A stretch of 64,000 nt of DNA from Plasmodiophora brassicae (taxonomy: Eukaryota > Endomyxa: Phytomyxea > Phytomyxea > Plasmodiophorida): the NCBI GenBank assembly GCA_036867785.1, contig CP145413.1, positions 62,001-126,000 of the forward strand, written 5' to 3'. Each line of letters starts with the position of its first letter. Position 1 is the first letter of the stretch. This document shows positions 1 to 10,800 of this stretch, piece after piece. Both the position numbers and the translations under genes were made by a program. Below the pieces are notes generated by a model, which had not been told where the DNA came from, made no database searches, and saw nothing but the letters and a program-made list of their open reading frames with translations.

Positions 1-2141
1 CGCTGCCGTCGCCCGTGCAACGCGCCGCCGCCCTCGCCACGCCGCTGGCCGCCGTCGCCCTGGCCAGCGCCGACCCGCAGACGCAGCGCATCGCCCTGGC
101 CGCCCTCGCCTGCCTGCCCGTCGTCGGCGTCGTCGCCTGCGTCGTCGAGCCCGTCGCCGTCGTCGTGCTGTGCGGCGGCGGCGGCGCCCGCGCGTCCTCG
201 TCGCGTGCTCGCCGGGCCTGGCGCCGCGCCATACACCGGACGATCGCCACCAGCAGCAGGCGCCGGTCGGTGATCGGCGCGCCGCTACCCGACCGGTCGT
301 TCGTCGACCTGCTCGACGCGTTCCTGCCGGACGCCGACGAGTGCCGGCGGCGCCCGGTCCGGCGGCGACGACGTCGCGTCAGGCCCGCGACGACCATGAC
401 GGTGCGCGTCCTGCGCCGCCTGCACGTCGTGGCCGTCGTCCCTGTCGCGGTCGGCGTCCTGGCCGCTGGCATCGCCCTGACCGACGTCGAGCGGGCGGCG
501 CGCCCCACGACGTTGCCCGTGACGACGGCCGACCTGGAGGCGGCGCGCGACGTGTTCGACGGCATCGCCGACCCGCCCCCGTCGTCGTCGTCGTCGCGCC
601 CGGTGCTGGCGACCGTCCTGCAGCAGCCGCCGGGCGACGACGACCATCGGCTGCCGGTGGCGGTGGCCGCGTCCGTCGACGACCTGATCGTGCGGCCCGG
701 CGCCCCGACGTCCCTGTCGGCGATCCCGGTCGGGACGACGGCCGTCGAGGCGCACTGGTCCTGGCCCGCCTACAACGGGTCGTCGCCGATCGCCTCGTTC
801 GCCCTGCTGTACCGCGACGACGACGGCGGCGGCGGCGGCCCATGGCGCGTGTACGACGCCGGCGACGCCGACAATGACGGGTCGCTGGCGCGCATCGTCG
901 GCGGCCTGCGCCCGGCCACGTCGTACGCGTTGCGGGTCGTGGCGCGCAACGCGGCCGGCTTCGGCGTGCCGTCCGACGCCGTCCCCGTCGCCACGTTCGG
1001 CCTGGCGCGACCCGCGCCGCCCGCCCCCACCGGCCTGCGCGTCGCGTACGACGCCGCCGCCAACGCCGTCAACGTCACCTGGGCGCCGGGCGCCGCCAAC
1101 GCGTCGTTCACCCTCGAGATGCGGTCGGCGGCGGCGGCGGACGACGACGACGACGACAAGTACAGCGTCGTGTACGCCGGGTCGGCGCCGGGCACGCGCC
1201 TGACGATGCCGGCCTGCACCGGCCGGGACGCCGTCCGGTACTGGTTCCGGGTGCGCGCCAGCCCGAACGCGTCGTCGGCGGCGTCGGCGCCGTCCGCCCC
1301 GGTCGCCGTCGTCGGCATCCCCGATCGGGTGCCGCTGGCGCCGCCCCGCCCGCGCCTGCTGTCGGCGCCGGGCGACGCCGCCGCCACGCCGATCCGCATC
1401 GGGGCGGGGCGGCCGGCGTGCTGGGCGCCCGGCGACCGCCTGCGCGTCTGGGTCGGCGGCGATGACGACCGGTGGGACGCGCACGACGTCGACGACGACG
1501 GTGGCGTGTTCGCCGACAACGGGACCGGCGGCGCCGCCGCCCCCCGGTCGTACAAGACGGCGAGCGTGAACCGGGCCGGCACCGGGCCCTTCTCCGCCGT
1601 CCTGACGGTGACGCTGGGGAACGCGACGGCGAACGCGACGGTGGCGGCGGCGCTCGAGGGGGAGGCGGCGGGCGGGCGGTTCGACGTGGACGACGGGGCG
1701 GTCCTGCCGCGACGGATCGTGGTGGGCGGGGCGGGCGGCGTCGTCGCCGCCGTCCTGCTGCTGGGGGCGACGCGGCGCTTGTCGCGCGGCGAGCTCCTGG
1801 TCGTCCTGGGCAACGGCGTCGGCGTCGGGGCGGTCGGCGTCGGCGCGGTGCACGCGGCCGGGTACCCGGTCGACCAGGTCAGCGGGACGGTGCTGCCCGC
1901 CGTCGTCGGCATCGCGCTGCACGCCTCCGTCCTGGGCCTGCGGCAGCGCACGGCCCGCCTGGCGCTGGCGACGCTGACGACGACGGCGCTGTCGGTGGCG
2001 GCCGTCGCCTGCCTGCCGCTGGTGCTCGTCGGGCAGGTCACGTTCCTGAAACAGCTCGGCGTCGTCTTCGCCGTGTCGCTCGCGTCCGCCTGCCTCGTGA
2101 CCTGCGCCACGTTGTCCGGCCTTCGCGCGTTCGACGCCTAG
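1..2141 (+). CDS. RND/patched-like multi-pass membrane protein with FN3 ectodomain, 5' partial
   Basis: The frame is open at the left edge, so the gene starts outside the window. Seen: a hydrophobic stretch with an arginine-rich tail at about nt 15-260, a second helix beginning near nt 396 (MTVRVLRR...), a long hydrophilic region at about nt 680-1610, then five closely spaced hydrophobic helices at about nt 1705-2130. The hydrophilic region has at least two fibronectin III modules; the typical end strand LRPATSYALRVVARNAAGFG lies near nt 905-965. The terminal helices carry GYPVDQVSGTVLPAVVGIAL followed by a helix starting TLTTTALSV and one starting LKQLGVVFAV. This is the TM4-6 pattern of RND permeases and sterol-sensing-domain proteins (patched, Dispatched, MmpL). 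I therefore infer the second half of an RND protein whose extracytoplasmic loop is built from FN3 domains. Substrate unknown. An alternative is a shorter FN3 receptor starting at 396. Confidence 0.6.
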   Translation, partial: LPSPVQRAAALATPLAAVALASADPQTQRIALAALACLPVVGVVACVVEPVAVVVLCGGGGARASSSRARRAWRRAIHRTIATSSRRRSVIGAPLPDRSFVDLLDAFLPDADECRRRPVRRRRRRVRPATTMTVRVLRRLHVVAVVPVAVGVLAAGIALTDVERAARPTTLPVTTADLEAARDVFDGIADPPPSSSSSRPVLATVLQQPPGDDDHRLPVAVAASVDDLIVRPGAPTSLSAIPVGTTAVEAHWSWPAYNGSSPIASFALLYRDDDGGGGGPWRVYDAGDADNDGSLARIVGGLRPATSYALRVVARNAAGFGVPSDAVPVATFGLARPAPPAPTGLRVAYDAAANAVNVTWAPGAANASFTLEMRSAAAADDDDDDKYSVVYAGSAPGTRLTMPACTGRDAVRYWFRVRASPNASSAASAPSAPVAVVGIPDRVPLAPPRPRLLSAPGDAAATPIRIGAGRPACWAPGDRLRVWVGGDDDRWDAHDVDDDGGVFADNGTGGAAAPRSYKTASVNRAGTGPFSAVLTVTLGNATANATVAAALEGEAAGGRFDVDDGAVLPRRIVVGGAGGVVAAVLLLGATRRLSRGELLVVLGNGVGVGAVGVGAVHAAGYPVDQVSGTVLPAVVGIALHASVLGLRQRTARLALATLTTTALSVAAVACLPLVLVGQVTFLKQLGVVFAVSLASACLVTCATLSGLRAFDA

Positions 2142-2467
2142 GTTAGGTACGTAGCAATACACGTCGACGTCGTCGTGGGACGCCCGGTAGGTACGACATG
2201 GGAGGCAGGGCCAACGTGCGGCGCGCTCCCCGCCGATGATGATGGGCGGCAACCGGTGTTTAGTCGGATGCAGCGGATGACATATTCGGCCCTGTGTGTG
2301 CTCATGATCTATGTGCGATATTCATTCTGCCGGTGAAGAACGTTGACGCGCCACGATGATGGGCGGCCACATCGGGGATGGTGACTGCAGCCGAGTGCGA
2401 ACGCAACCGTCTTTCAGCAGGGGGGCAGGCAACAATCGAAACGACCAACCATGATTGGACGGGGTGA

Positions 2468-2555
2468 CCTGACCTGTCAACTTGGGGCACCGCCACACAC
2501 GGTTGCCACGCCACTGTTGGTGGCGCGGCGGTACCCCACGTTGACACAGGTCAGG
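2468..2555. repeat. Imperfect inverted repeat (hairpin A)
   Basis: The left arm at 2468-2495 (begins CCTGACCTGTCAACTTGGGG) is mirrored by 2528-2555. The arms differ by a two-base bulge and three mismatches. The interior (GCCACGCC against GGTGGCGCGG) can pair further, so nearly the whole 88 bases can fold. Confidence 0.75.
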
Positions 2556-2573
2556 CAGGTCGACGGTCGTCGG

Positions 2574-2703
2574 GCACGCAATAGGTCGATATTGGGTCGT
2601 CACGCCCCAAAAGTCGGCAGGAAATCGCCTGCCTTCAGAAATCATCAGCGTCGGGACTGCTGGGGCATGGCGACCCAATGGTCGATCGACCTATTGCATG
2701 CGC
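2574..2703. repeat. Imperfect inverted repeat (hairpin B)
   Basis: The left arm at 2574-2609 contains GCAATAGGTCGAT and ATTGGGTCG; its mirror at 2661-2703 contains CGACCCAAT and ATCGACCTATTGC. The arms are about 36-42 bases long and differ by a 4-base indel and a few mismatches. The about 50-base centre holds a second small palindrome (GGCAGG...CCTGCC). It sits 18 bases after hairpin A. Confidence 0.75.
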
Positions 2704-2951
2704 ATTATCCACTTGATAATGGGCATAACGGCAAGATTGACACGAAACTTCCGGGGTATCAAGGTCCTTGCCGCGCCCATGGAAATCCGACGAAGCGCGC
2801 GCATCGGGTCATGGATGTACGGGTGTCACATGCACTGGAAGCGGAACCGCGACGGAACGACTGCGGGCCAAGCCCCATCGTGCCAGCAGACGCGTGGCGG
2901 AGTCCGTGGCGGACTTTCCGGCCCCAAATGGGCGGCACGACGCGGAAGAGG

Positions 2952-3716
2952 ATGGCCGCCAACCCGATCGAGTATTCCTCGTCGTCGTCCAGTGACGGAG
3001 ACCACGACGACGCCGTTGGGATCGATGATGCCGCCAATGACGATGAACTGGACGGCGTAACGGGGGAACTGGACAGCACCGCTGCCCGGCCGACAGGCCA
3101 TGATGAGGAGATGATCGAGGCCGAGTTTGACTTTTACGATCCGCAGGACAGCGATTTTCACGGCGTCAAGGCGTTGCTGAATTCGTTCATGGACGGGGCG
3201 TACGCGTCCGAGCTGGCCAATACCATCGTGGAGCAGACTGTGCTAGGCACGGTCGTCAAAACGAATGGCTATCCGGTCGCCGTTGTTTCGGTGGTTCCGC
3301 TCCCAGATGCCCTCGCGGCCCGCCTGCGCCGCAAATGGCCTTCGCATCAGAACGTTATCGACGACAAACGCACCGGTCTCCTCGTCTACGCCCGATTCGT
3401 CAACGTACCGTTCGAACTTGTCCCGAACATGTTCGCGTCCGTCGCCAAGGACATCTCCTGGGCCGTCCAGAACGCCGGCAGGCAGTACGATTTCGACGTC
3501 CTCCTCTGCCCTGCGCGTCACGCGCCACCGCAACCCAAGAAGAAGTCCAAGGCCGCCCGATCCGACCCCGACTTCCTGTTCGCCGAACTCGACGCTGTCA
3601 GCAATGTCGCCGTCCAACGCCTCCCCATGTCGCCGACGCTGACGATGCTCGTTTTCCACCGCGCCAGGCTCCCCAGCATCGTCCAGCGCCTGCATGCCGC
3701 GTTCGATGCCCGATAA
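2952..3716 (+). CDS. BCP1: BCP1/BCCIP family protein
   Basis: A 254-residue, intronless protein of the BCP1 (yeast) / BCCIP (animal) family. BCP1 is a nuclear factor that chaperones ribosomal protein uL14 and supports nuclear export of cargo; BCCIP binds BRCA2 and p21. Seen: an acidic, serine-rich N-terminus, then the family signature EFDFYDPQDSDFHGVKALLN, then a region of the type ELANTIVEQTVLGTVVKTNG, and conserved blocks to the C-terminus (RLPMSPTLTMLVFHRARLPS). The length fits the family (about 280-310). I chose the ATG at 2952 because it directly precedes the acidic N-terminus; the frame stays open upstream through the hairpins but has no homology there. It is followed by YJU2 on the same strand after 202 bases. 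Confidence 0.9.
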   Translation: MAANPIEYSSSSSSDGDHDDAVGIDDAANDDELDGVTGELDSTAARPTGHDEEMIEAEFDFYDPQDSDFHGVKALLNSFMDGAYASELANTIVEQTVLGTVVKTNGYPVAVVSVVPLPDALAARLRRKWPSHQNVIDDKRTGLLVYARFVNVPFELVPNMFASVAKDISWAVQNAGRQYDFDVLLCPARHAPPQPKKKSKAARSDPDFLFAELDAVSNVAVQRLPMSPTLTMLVFHRARLPSIVQRLHAAFDAR

Positions 3717-3918
3717 ATAGATCGTTTCGCACGTGTGCAGCGCCGATTGTGTCCTGCTGGCGCCAGCAGCGTACACCGTACTGCTTGCGGGCACTGTATC
3801 AGTCGAATCCGATGGCGCACTGCGGCCCGAGTGGCGAGTCTCGGCCTTTCACGGACTTGCGGCGCGTCGTCGCGACCTGTCGACCACCGATTGACGACAG
3901 GCGCGTGTCTGATCAGCC

Positions 3919-4773
3919 ATGGGTGAGCGCAAGGTTCTCAACAAGTACTACCCGCCCGATTTCGACTGGACGAAGCTCCCGCGGAACCGGAAGCCGATCG
4001 ACCGGCAGGAGACGGTTCGGACGATGCTGCCGATGAACGTGCAGTGCATGTCGTGCGGCGAGTTCATGTACGCCGGCAAGAAGTTCAATGCCAAGAAGGA
4101 GCTGGCCATCGGCGAGGACTACTTGACCATCAAGGTCTACCGGTTCTACATCAAATGCGTCATGTGCTCGGCGCAGATCACGTTCAAGACGGACCCGAAG
4201 AACGGCAGTTACGTGTGCGAGAGCGGCGCGAAGCGCAACTTCGAGCCCTGGAGGGAAGACGCCCAGGAGAAGGAGCAGGCCGAGTTGGTCCAAGAAGAGG
4301 AGGCCGACGATGTCATGAAGGCGCTCGAAACCCGGCAACAGGAGAGCAAACGCGAGATGGAGCAGCTGGAGGCGCTGGAGAGCCTCAAGGCGCTTAGCGC
4401 CAGGCACAGCCAGAGGACCGCCGAGGAGCTGCTGCTGGCCCACCAGAGGAAATTCCAGTCCACCATGGATGTACTCGAAGCCGAGGACGAGGAGGAAGTG
4501 CGGCAACTGTTCCACTCGAGCGACGCACCGAGAATCTGTCGACGTCGAATTGACGACGAAGACGATGATGCCGACGGCGACCGGGAGGTGGGGAGTAACC
4601 CGTTTGCGGAACCGGCCGCGGCCACTGCCGCTGACAAGGAGCCGAGTAGTACGCCGCAGGATCCCATTGCTGTCGTGAGGCGGCCCGTCAAGAGAAGGCG
4701 CGGCGTTCCTGACCAGGGCAAATCGGCGCCTGCCGGTTTGTTAGCGGCGTCGTATGGGTCCGATTCCGACTAA
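3919..4773 (+). CDS. YJU2: YJU2/CCDC94 splicing factor
   Basis: A 284-residue, intronless member of the CWC16 family. YJU2 joins the spliceosome with the Prp19-associated complex and promotes the first transesterification step. Seen: the start MGERKVLNKYYPPDFDWTKL, typical of the family; two zinc-binding Cys pairs (CMSCGEFMYAGKKFN and CVMCSAQI); KTDPKNGSYVCESGAKRNFE; then a long Glu/Lys-rich coiled coil at about residues 115-215 and an acidic, basic-ended tail. The start follows the family exactly. The gene converges on the TOR gene; the two stop codons are 76 bases apart. Confidence 0.95.
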   Translation: MGERKVLNKYYPPDFDWTKLPRNRKPIDRQETVRTMLPMNVQCMSCGEFMYAGKKFNAKKELAIGEDYLTIKVYRFYIKCVMCSAQITFKTDPKNGSYVCESGAKRNFEPWREDAQEKEQAELVQEEEADDVMKALETRQQESKREMEQLEALESLKALSARHSQRTAEELLLAHQRKFQSTMDVLEAEDEEEVRQLFHSSDAPRICRRRIDDEDDDADGDREVGSNPFAEPAAATAADKEPSSTPQDPIAVVRRPVKRRRGVPDQGKSAPAGLLAASYGSDSD

Positions 4774-4849
4774 TACATGTATAATAGTACGAATGTGCCA
4801 ACGACGGTGCTGTCCAACATACATAGTACATTTCGATTCTTCGGTAGAT

Positions 4850-7800
4850 TCACCAGAACGGGCACCACCCGATGTAGCACTGGCACAGGTTCTCGTGCGA
4901 CGTTGCTTGCAGAACGAGTCGTTGCACTTGGGACGGTATGTCCTACAGGCGCTGTCAACCACGGGAAGGGTCAGGGTATAGAGCGTGTCCCAGACCAGTG
5001 TTTCGCCGGCAAAGTCGCGCCCAGTCAGTTTGTTGTGCACACGGGAGATCACGGACAGAGCCCTTTCGTTCAAGACAAGCGAATCGCGGTGCGCGGCAAC
5101 TTCTTGGCTAGCCGTGACGAACGACGATCCTGCAGAGAGACAAGGCCGACCCCGTCACCGACTTGACAACGGAGACATACCCGCCTTACCAGGGATAAAG
5201 TCGTCATCGTCGGGGGGCTTCACACCAGAGTGATAGTGCCTGGGCCCTCCGGATGTGTCAGGTCTATCGCCGGTCAGCATACCAGACGGGGCCGTCGACG
5301 ACGGTGCATCATCTTGTTTCAGCAGCCGCCAGTTGATCAGCGGGTCGTGGACAAATGCCTAGCACAACACCTCAGTGGACTGGAACCTCTTGCCCGGGAG
5401 GAGGTCGCACCTCCAGCACAGCCATGACGCTGTCTTTGTGCTCTCTCAGCACCCCCAACACCATCTGACATGTCAGCCGAAAGTTGCCCTCGATCCCCGA
5501 CACTTCCATCGCATTGACCAGCATCCGAGTCAAACGGAACGGAATCTTCTCGGGGAACTGCGGCAAGGCACGGTCAGACCAGCGTCGCCGTCAAGCACCA
5601 GGACAGAGGGAGGGAAGGAGGCACCTTTTCACGTGTCATGGCGACCTCGAAACAGTCGCCAAAGTCGATGTGAATAATTTTCCCAGTAACTCGGTCAATC
5701 ATCAGGTTGCAGGGGTGCCGATCGCCCAGGCCGAGAATGTACCCGACCATCGACGCTACGGCTAGCGAGCGGGTGTAATTCATCCGTCGCTCCAGCCATA
5801 CTGGAAAGCCAGTGTCACAACGCATACCCGATACACAACGTCCGTCAAATAATGACGACATACTTTCCGACGTTCTCGACTTCAGCCACAAGACATTGTG
5901 AAGATCCATGCCCGTTGTGTTCGCAAGCGTGTGCTCGAAGACCTGCGCCGGGATCACATAAACAACGTATTGGATTGTTCTAAAACACATCAGGGTACCT
6001 CAATCTTCTGCATTAATGTCAGCTTGGCGTAGTCCGGAGACATCTGCGTCATGAGCCTGTGCTCGATGTTCAATAGCAACTTGCGAGATTCACGGTACTC
6101 TTTGATCAGAAAGTGCATCGTGTCGCAATTGGGCATCCATTCAATCAGGCCAGAATTGGGCGCTAGCGGGATAGTCGAGTACCTACCAGGTTGACATGTT
6201 GATGAGCAATGCGAGGTACACTAGGACGCGATTACCTCTTGATGTCCAGGTCATACGGAGCAGTCTGGCGTTCACTACGAAGAAGCGTGTTCACTAGCCC
6301 AAACAGCTGCATGACCCGTTCATCTTGCCGCAGGTCTTCATGACCTTTCAACAGGAACGCATAGTTATGCCCATCGGATCCCAGGATGACTAGCTTTCTG
6401 TTCGACAAACCGAATCAGCGACGTACAGGCCAAATAGAATTGCCTTTCGCTACCGAGGCCGTTGCTTGCTCTCAATGACTTTGAGCACAGGATCGAACTG
6501 CGCGATATTGACGACAGGTTTCCCGGCTTGATATGTCCCAGGAACTGCCAGCACCAGGTTGCGAGCATTGACCAGTCGCGGCGAGACAACCGGGAGTTCA
6601 AGATCGCTCAGCACCGTCATTTGCTTCGCGATTCGACGAAACACATGACAGTACCTGCGCCACGATACGTTACATAACGCGTACCCAAGAAGACGACGAC
6701 GTACAGTTCCCAAGCTGCGTTCAGATCCGCATCGTTGCTGCTGATGGAGTACTTCTTGCACCATTCACGAGCCTCCTGCAAATCACGTCCAAACATTTGC
6801 TGTCACAGAAACCGGCGGTTAGCCTATACGTGGACGACACAAGTGCGGCCTTGCAACCTGAAACGACACTTCTCGCATTGTCTGCGGTCCCTTGTCCATC
6901 ATGGCGTGAAGTGGCTCCAGAATTGCAAGCATGGCCGGGATGTTCTTCGAGCCGAAATACAGTCGCGAAGCTTCTTCAAGACCCTGCAACGCTCATGTCC
7001 AGCACCGTCTTCAGGCCGAAGACGGTAATCCCTACCTCATGCCAGAGTTCATGCCACAAGATGGCAACACGAATCAGCTCATGTGATACCAGCGAGGCCT
7101 GACGACGACGCGCGGTCAGCGTCGCCTAACAGTTGACACCAAGCCAAACCAACCTGGTCCACGAGGACCGACGAATGCTTGCGCATATCATCCAGCACAA
7201 GCTTTGCACCCGAAGACCGGTCGACAGAGGCAGACTTTGCAGCGACCTAAACAAACAGCGACTCAATTACAGTGACGTGTTTTCGGAACTGGCAAACAAC
7301 GCACACACCGTTAGGGGGTACACTAAGGCCTGAGGGTGGTCGCGGCCGATACGGCAGAGGAGAGCGTAAATAAGCTCGCGAATTGCTGGCGTCGATGTGT
7401 GAATTCTTGCAATAATTTGAGGGATAACCTGAGGGCGCTGTCAACGGACACTAGCAATGCATGGCACATTTGTAGACCTCCAGCCATGTCTCGATAGTTG
7501 ACATCGAGAGCCCACGTTTCAGCGCAACGTTCACTTCTGCTTGAGATCCATACCGAAAGACCAAATCGAGGATACGCAAAGCGTTTTGAAGAGCATTACG
7601 TCCGTCACCATATGCCAGAGCACGAAAAAACCTAACATCACATTGTTCAATCCCTGACTCACCCCAGATGTGAATAGAGCACCCAAGCATTACCCTTCTA
7701 CGGCAGATACGACATATGACGACGAGTAACCCTGTCCCGATAGCGCAAAGTTGAACAGAGCGAAAGACTGCCAGCACTTGAAGCAAGACTGCCCGTCTAC

Positions 7801-10800
7801 AGACACACGATTAACAAGTCGTTCGTAGGCAGGGGGTCTGTGGCGACAAACCAAATTGAGTTGCTCGACTGTACAACGACATCAGCTTGTCGACAGATGG
7901 ATCGCGCGGCGTTAACTTTGTCAGCTGTTGAAAACACGCACCACCCGGTTAGGCCGTGCCAGCGATACAGCAGCCCAGGTTATACTGACATCACCACTGA
8001 GCCATAATGCTAACTTCCGGTGCGACCTGCTTGCTAGCAGGCTTCGACGAGCAACGGCATCAGCATCAACCTCGCTGACGAACCTGGAGAGTTGGTCTCT
8101 CGCAAGCGCATACGAGCCCTGTGCGAACAAGTGCTTGCACATTGCGAACCTGTGGAAACACGTAAGCGGGGCCACAGCATAACGACCCGATTCGATGCGC
8201 CTACCTGACTCGGTAGTCGGTTTGGTCCAGGGACGTAATCGTGCGGAGGGACAGATCCAGGAGAGGAGGCGATGAATTGCGGCACAGTGATGCAAACTTC
8301 AGACGGACGTCGATCTCGGATGCCGGATCTATGACAAGTGCACGAATTGCGAGCAGGTTTACCCACACGTGAACATCCGCTTGACATCCATAAAGACGCT
8401 TGGTCCACATTTCTTGCAGCACCAGTCGACGCTCAGCATTGTCGCACTCTCGATATTCAATTATGTCTTCCAGCTACGTACAGCATACATGTCAGCTTGG
8501 CACTTGCGAGTCCAGAGGCGATCGTACTTCGGCAAGTTCCTGCAATCGTAAAATTTCTCTGTATGCGCGCAGGTATCCCTTGCTGACAAGGGCGCCAATG
8601 GTCGAATTGTGATGGGCCCTGTCGCGATCAATCAGGGCGCGAGCTCGCCCAAAGTTTCCATCATGCACCGCCGTCAGCGCATGATAAAACAGGGACTCGC
8701 TGGCAAGCTACGCCCAGAAACCAATCAGTCGTACAGATAGCGAAGGTGACCGATGCCGTACCTGGTCTGTTGCCGTGTCGGCGCCAGAGTACTGGTTAAT
8801 TGACCCAGAACCGAAGAAGGACGCGTCCATGGCCTCGACGAACTTGCCAATCTCACTCCAGCGTCCCAGATGCCAGGCGGTTTCTGCACCGAGATGCGCC
8901 ATCCGCTGTCGAACGCTCGTGTCGTGGTCGCCAATATGTGGCCACCAGACCTTCGAGATGAGCGTCCACAATCGCTCCCATTCACATAGTGCCTAGGTAG
9001 GCCACCGTCAACACCACCAATACCTCAGACTCGGTAGTGCAGCGAGTTACATTCAGACATCGCATTCTACCGAGAGCGACCTCGGCATTAGTCGGTTCTG
9101 ACAGCTGTCGCCTTTCGTACGCATACAAGGCATCAGTCCAGCGCTGGAGCTTTTCGTACCATTCTTCACGAAGGTCGGTGTTGACCTGAGGGCAGACGGA
9201 CCGCCCATATTCCAAGATACCCACTAACGGCCAGTTCGTAAATAAGCCCCGAAACGGTTGCACCGATCTAAGAGACCTGCAGCCTCAGGCTGTTGAAGTT
9301 GATTGTTGATGGCGATCAGAGCTTCGATCGATGACGTCGTTGTTGTAGCGTTGGCCCTAAATTCGCACTCCTTGTAGTGCAGGGCCTAGGACGCAAACGT
9401 CAAGTACGTTATCGCTCTGAATGATGCGATAAACCTTTGCGAAAGCGTGGCATTTGCTGGCCAGCTCGGATAATGTGCCAATCGAAATCGGAAGAGGGTT
9501 GTCGTCGTGTTCCATAAATTCAGCCTAAAACCGCATTGTGAGATGACAGAGTCACTAGGGGTACCAAAGGCAGCTAATGACCAGATTAAGCAACGTCTGA
9601 ATCAGTTGAGGCGGAGCAGTTTGAGAGGTGAAAGCTGGAAACAACGTCCCGTTAACAGTGCGAAAGCATATCATTCTTTGCAACCTACCTGTCTCGAGCG
9701 ATCGAAGCAGGTCGTCCTGGTACTGGTCGTACAAATCTGTCCAGCATGATGCGAACGCAACGTTGAACCTAAGGTAATAAGCATCAGGTACGCGGCTGAT
9801 GGCTGTGATAATACGTGATGGACAATTGGTGAGCTAGAGGGTGATATTTCTGAGCAAGGGCCGAACATGATCTCAGGGCAGGACTTGGAGATTCTTTCAG
9901 AAGCTCAACTGCGAGTCTCCGAAACCACTCCATCCAGTCATCACGCGTGGATCGCTGCGACGTCTCCCAAGCCTGTATGCACACCATTAAACGGATGCAG
10001 AAATCCATGTCGACACAGCCACCGACTTTCTTCAGATTAGTTTGCGAGATATGGAGCTTTTTGATTGGCCCAAGCGCATCCAGAGGCATTGGCGACGCGT
10101 CTTGGTTAGATGGCGATGAGGATAACCGCGACCCATTGCCCCGAACAGAGGCGCCAGCTGATTCCGTGAACGAAAGACAGCTTCCTCCAGTCCCTGCAGG
10201 GTGTAGAACCGCATTGACTAACGATAGGTATCGAGATGCAGGTAAATTCTGTCGCGTAATCACTTTGCCAATCTGAACAACAGCGAAGCCATTAACCGCT
10301 TGAATACACATTGAGCGAGAGACATCCGTTACGAGAGGAACGAAGATGGTAAAATCCCTCCCGAGCTGGATAAGCAGCGCGCAAAGTAGGTCGACGATTG
10401 CGTTTCGCAGGTCTGCAGGGGTATTGTCGCTGCTGAGAATTCGAACCAAGGGGTGAATAATACGCGACGCATAACAGGTCTGTTCGAGCAGATTCCTGTC
10501 AAAAGGGTCCATCAATCGGAACATATGGGAATACCAGCTGGTTCAGGGGCGTGCTGACAAGCGCTGCTAGGGCTCGAACGCACTGCAAACGAGTCTGGAG
10601 CTGAACGTCCACATCGCCAGCAAGGCGTATCAGGGGCGGTACGACGAGGAAGAAATAGTCATTCAGATTAGGAGCCAGTGTTTCAATGGCATGGATAACA
10701 ACGGTCATGGTCGACAACGCCGACGGGGATGGAGCCGTATTGTACTGCAGCAGCGTCAGCATTCGAGGAAGAATTTCAGGGATGTAAACCTGCGGCAATG

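Larger units (their letters stand above)
2142..2951. other. 810-base gap with two hairpins
   Basis: No supported coding region. Base composition is less GC-rich than the flanking genes. Two neighbouring imperfect inverted repeats (listed separately) occupy 2468-2703. The open reading frames that cross it are unlike any family I recognise and are broken up by the repeats. Confidence 0.6.

Noticed and set aside
285-2252. Very long minus-strand open frame opposite the RND-FN3 gene
   Set aside because: Its composition is low-complexity (Arg/Gly/Asp runs) and it mirrors the GC-rich third positions of the plus-strand gene, which has clear FN3 and TM patterns.
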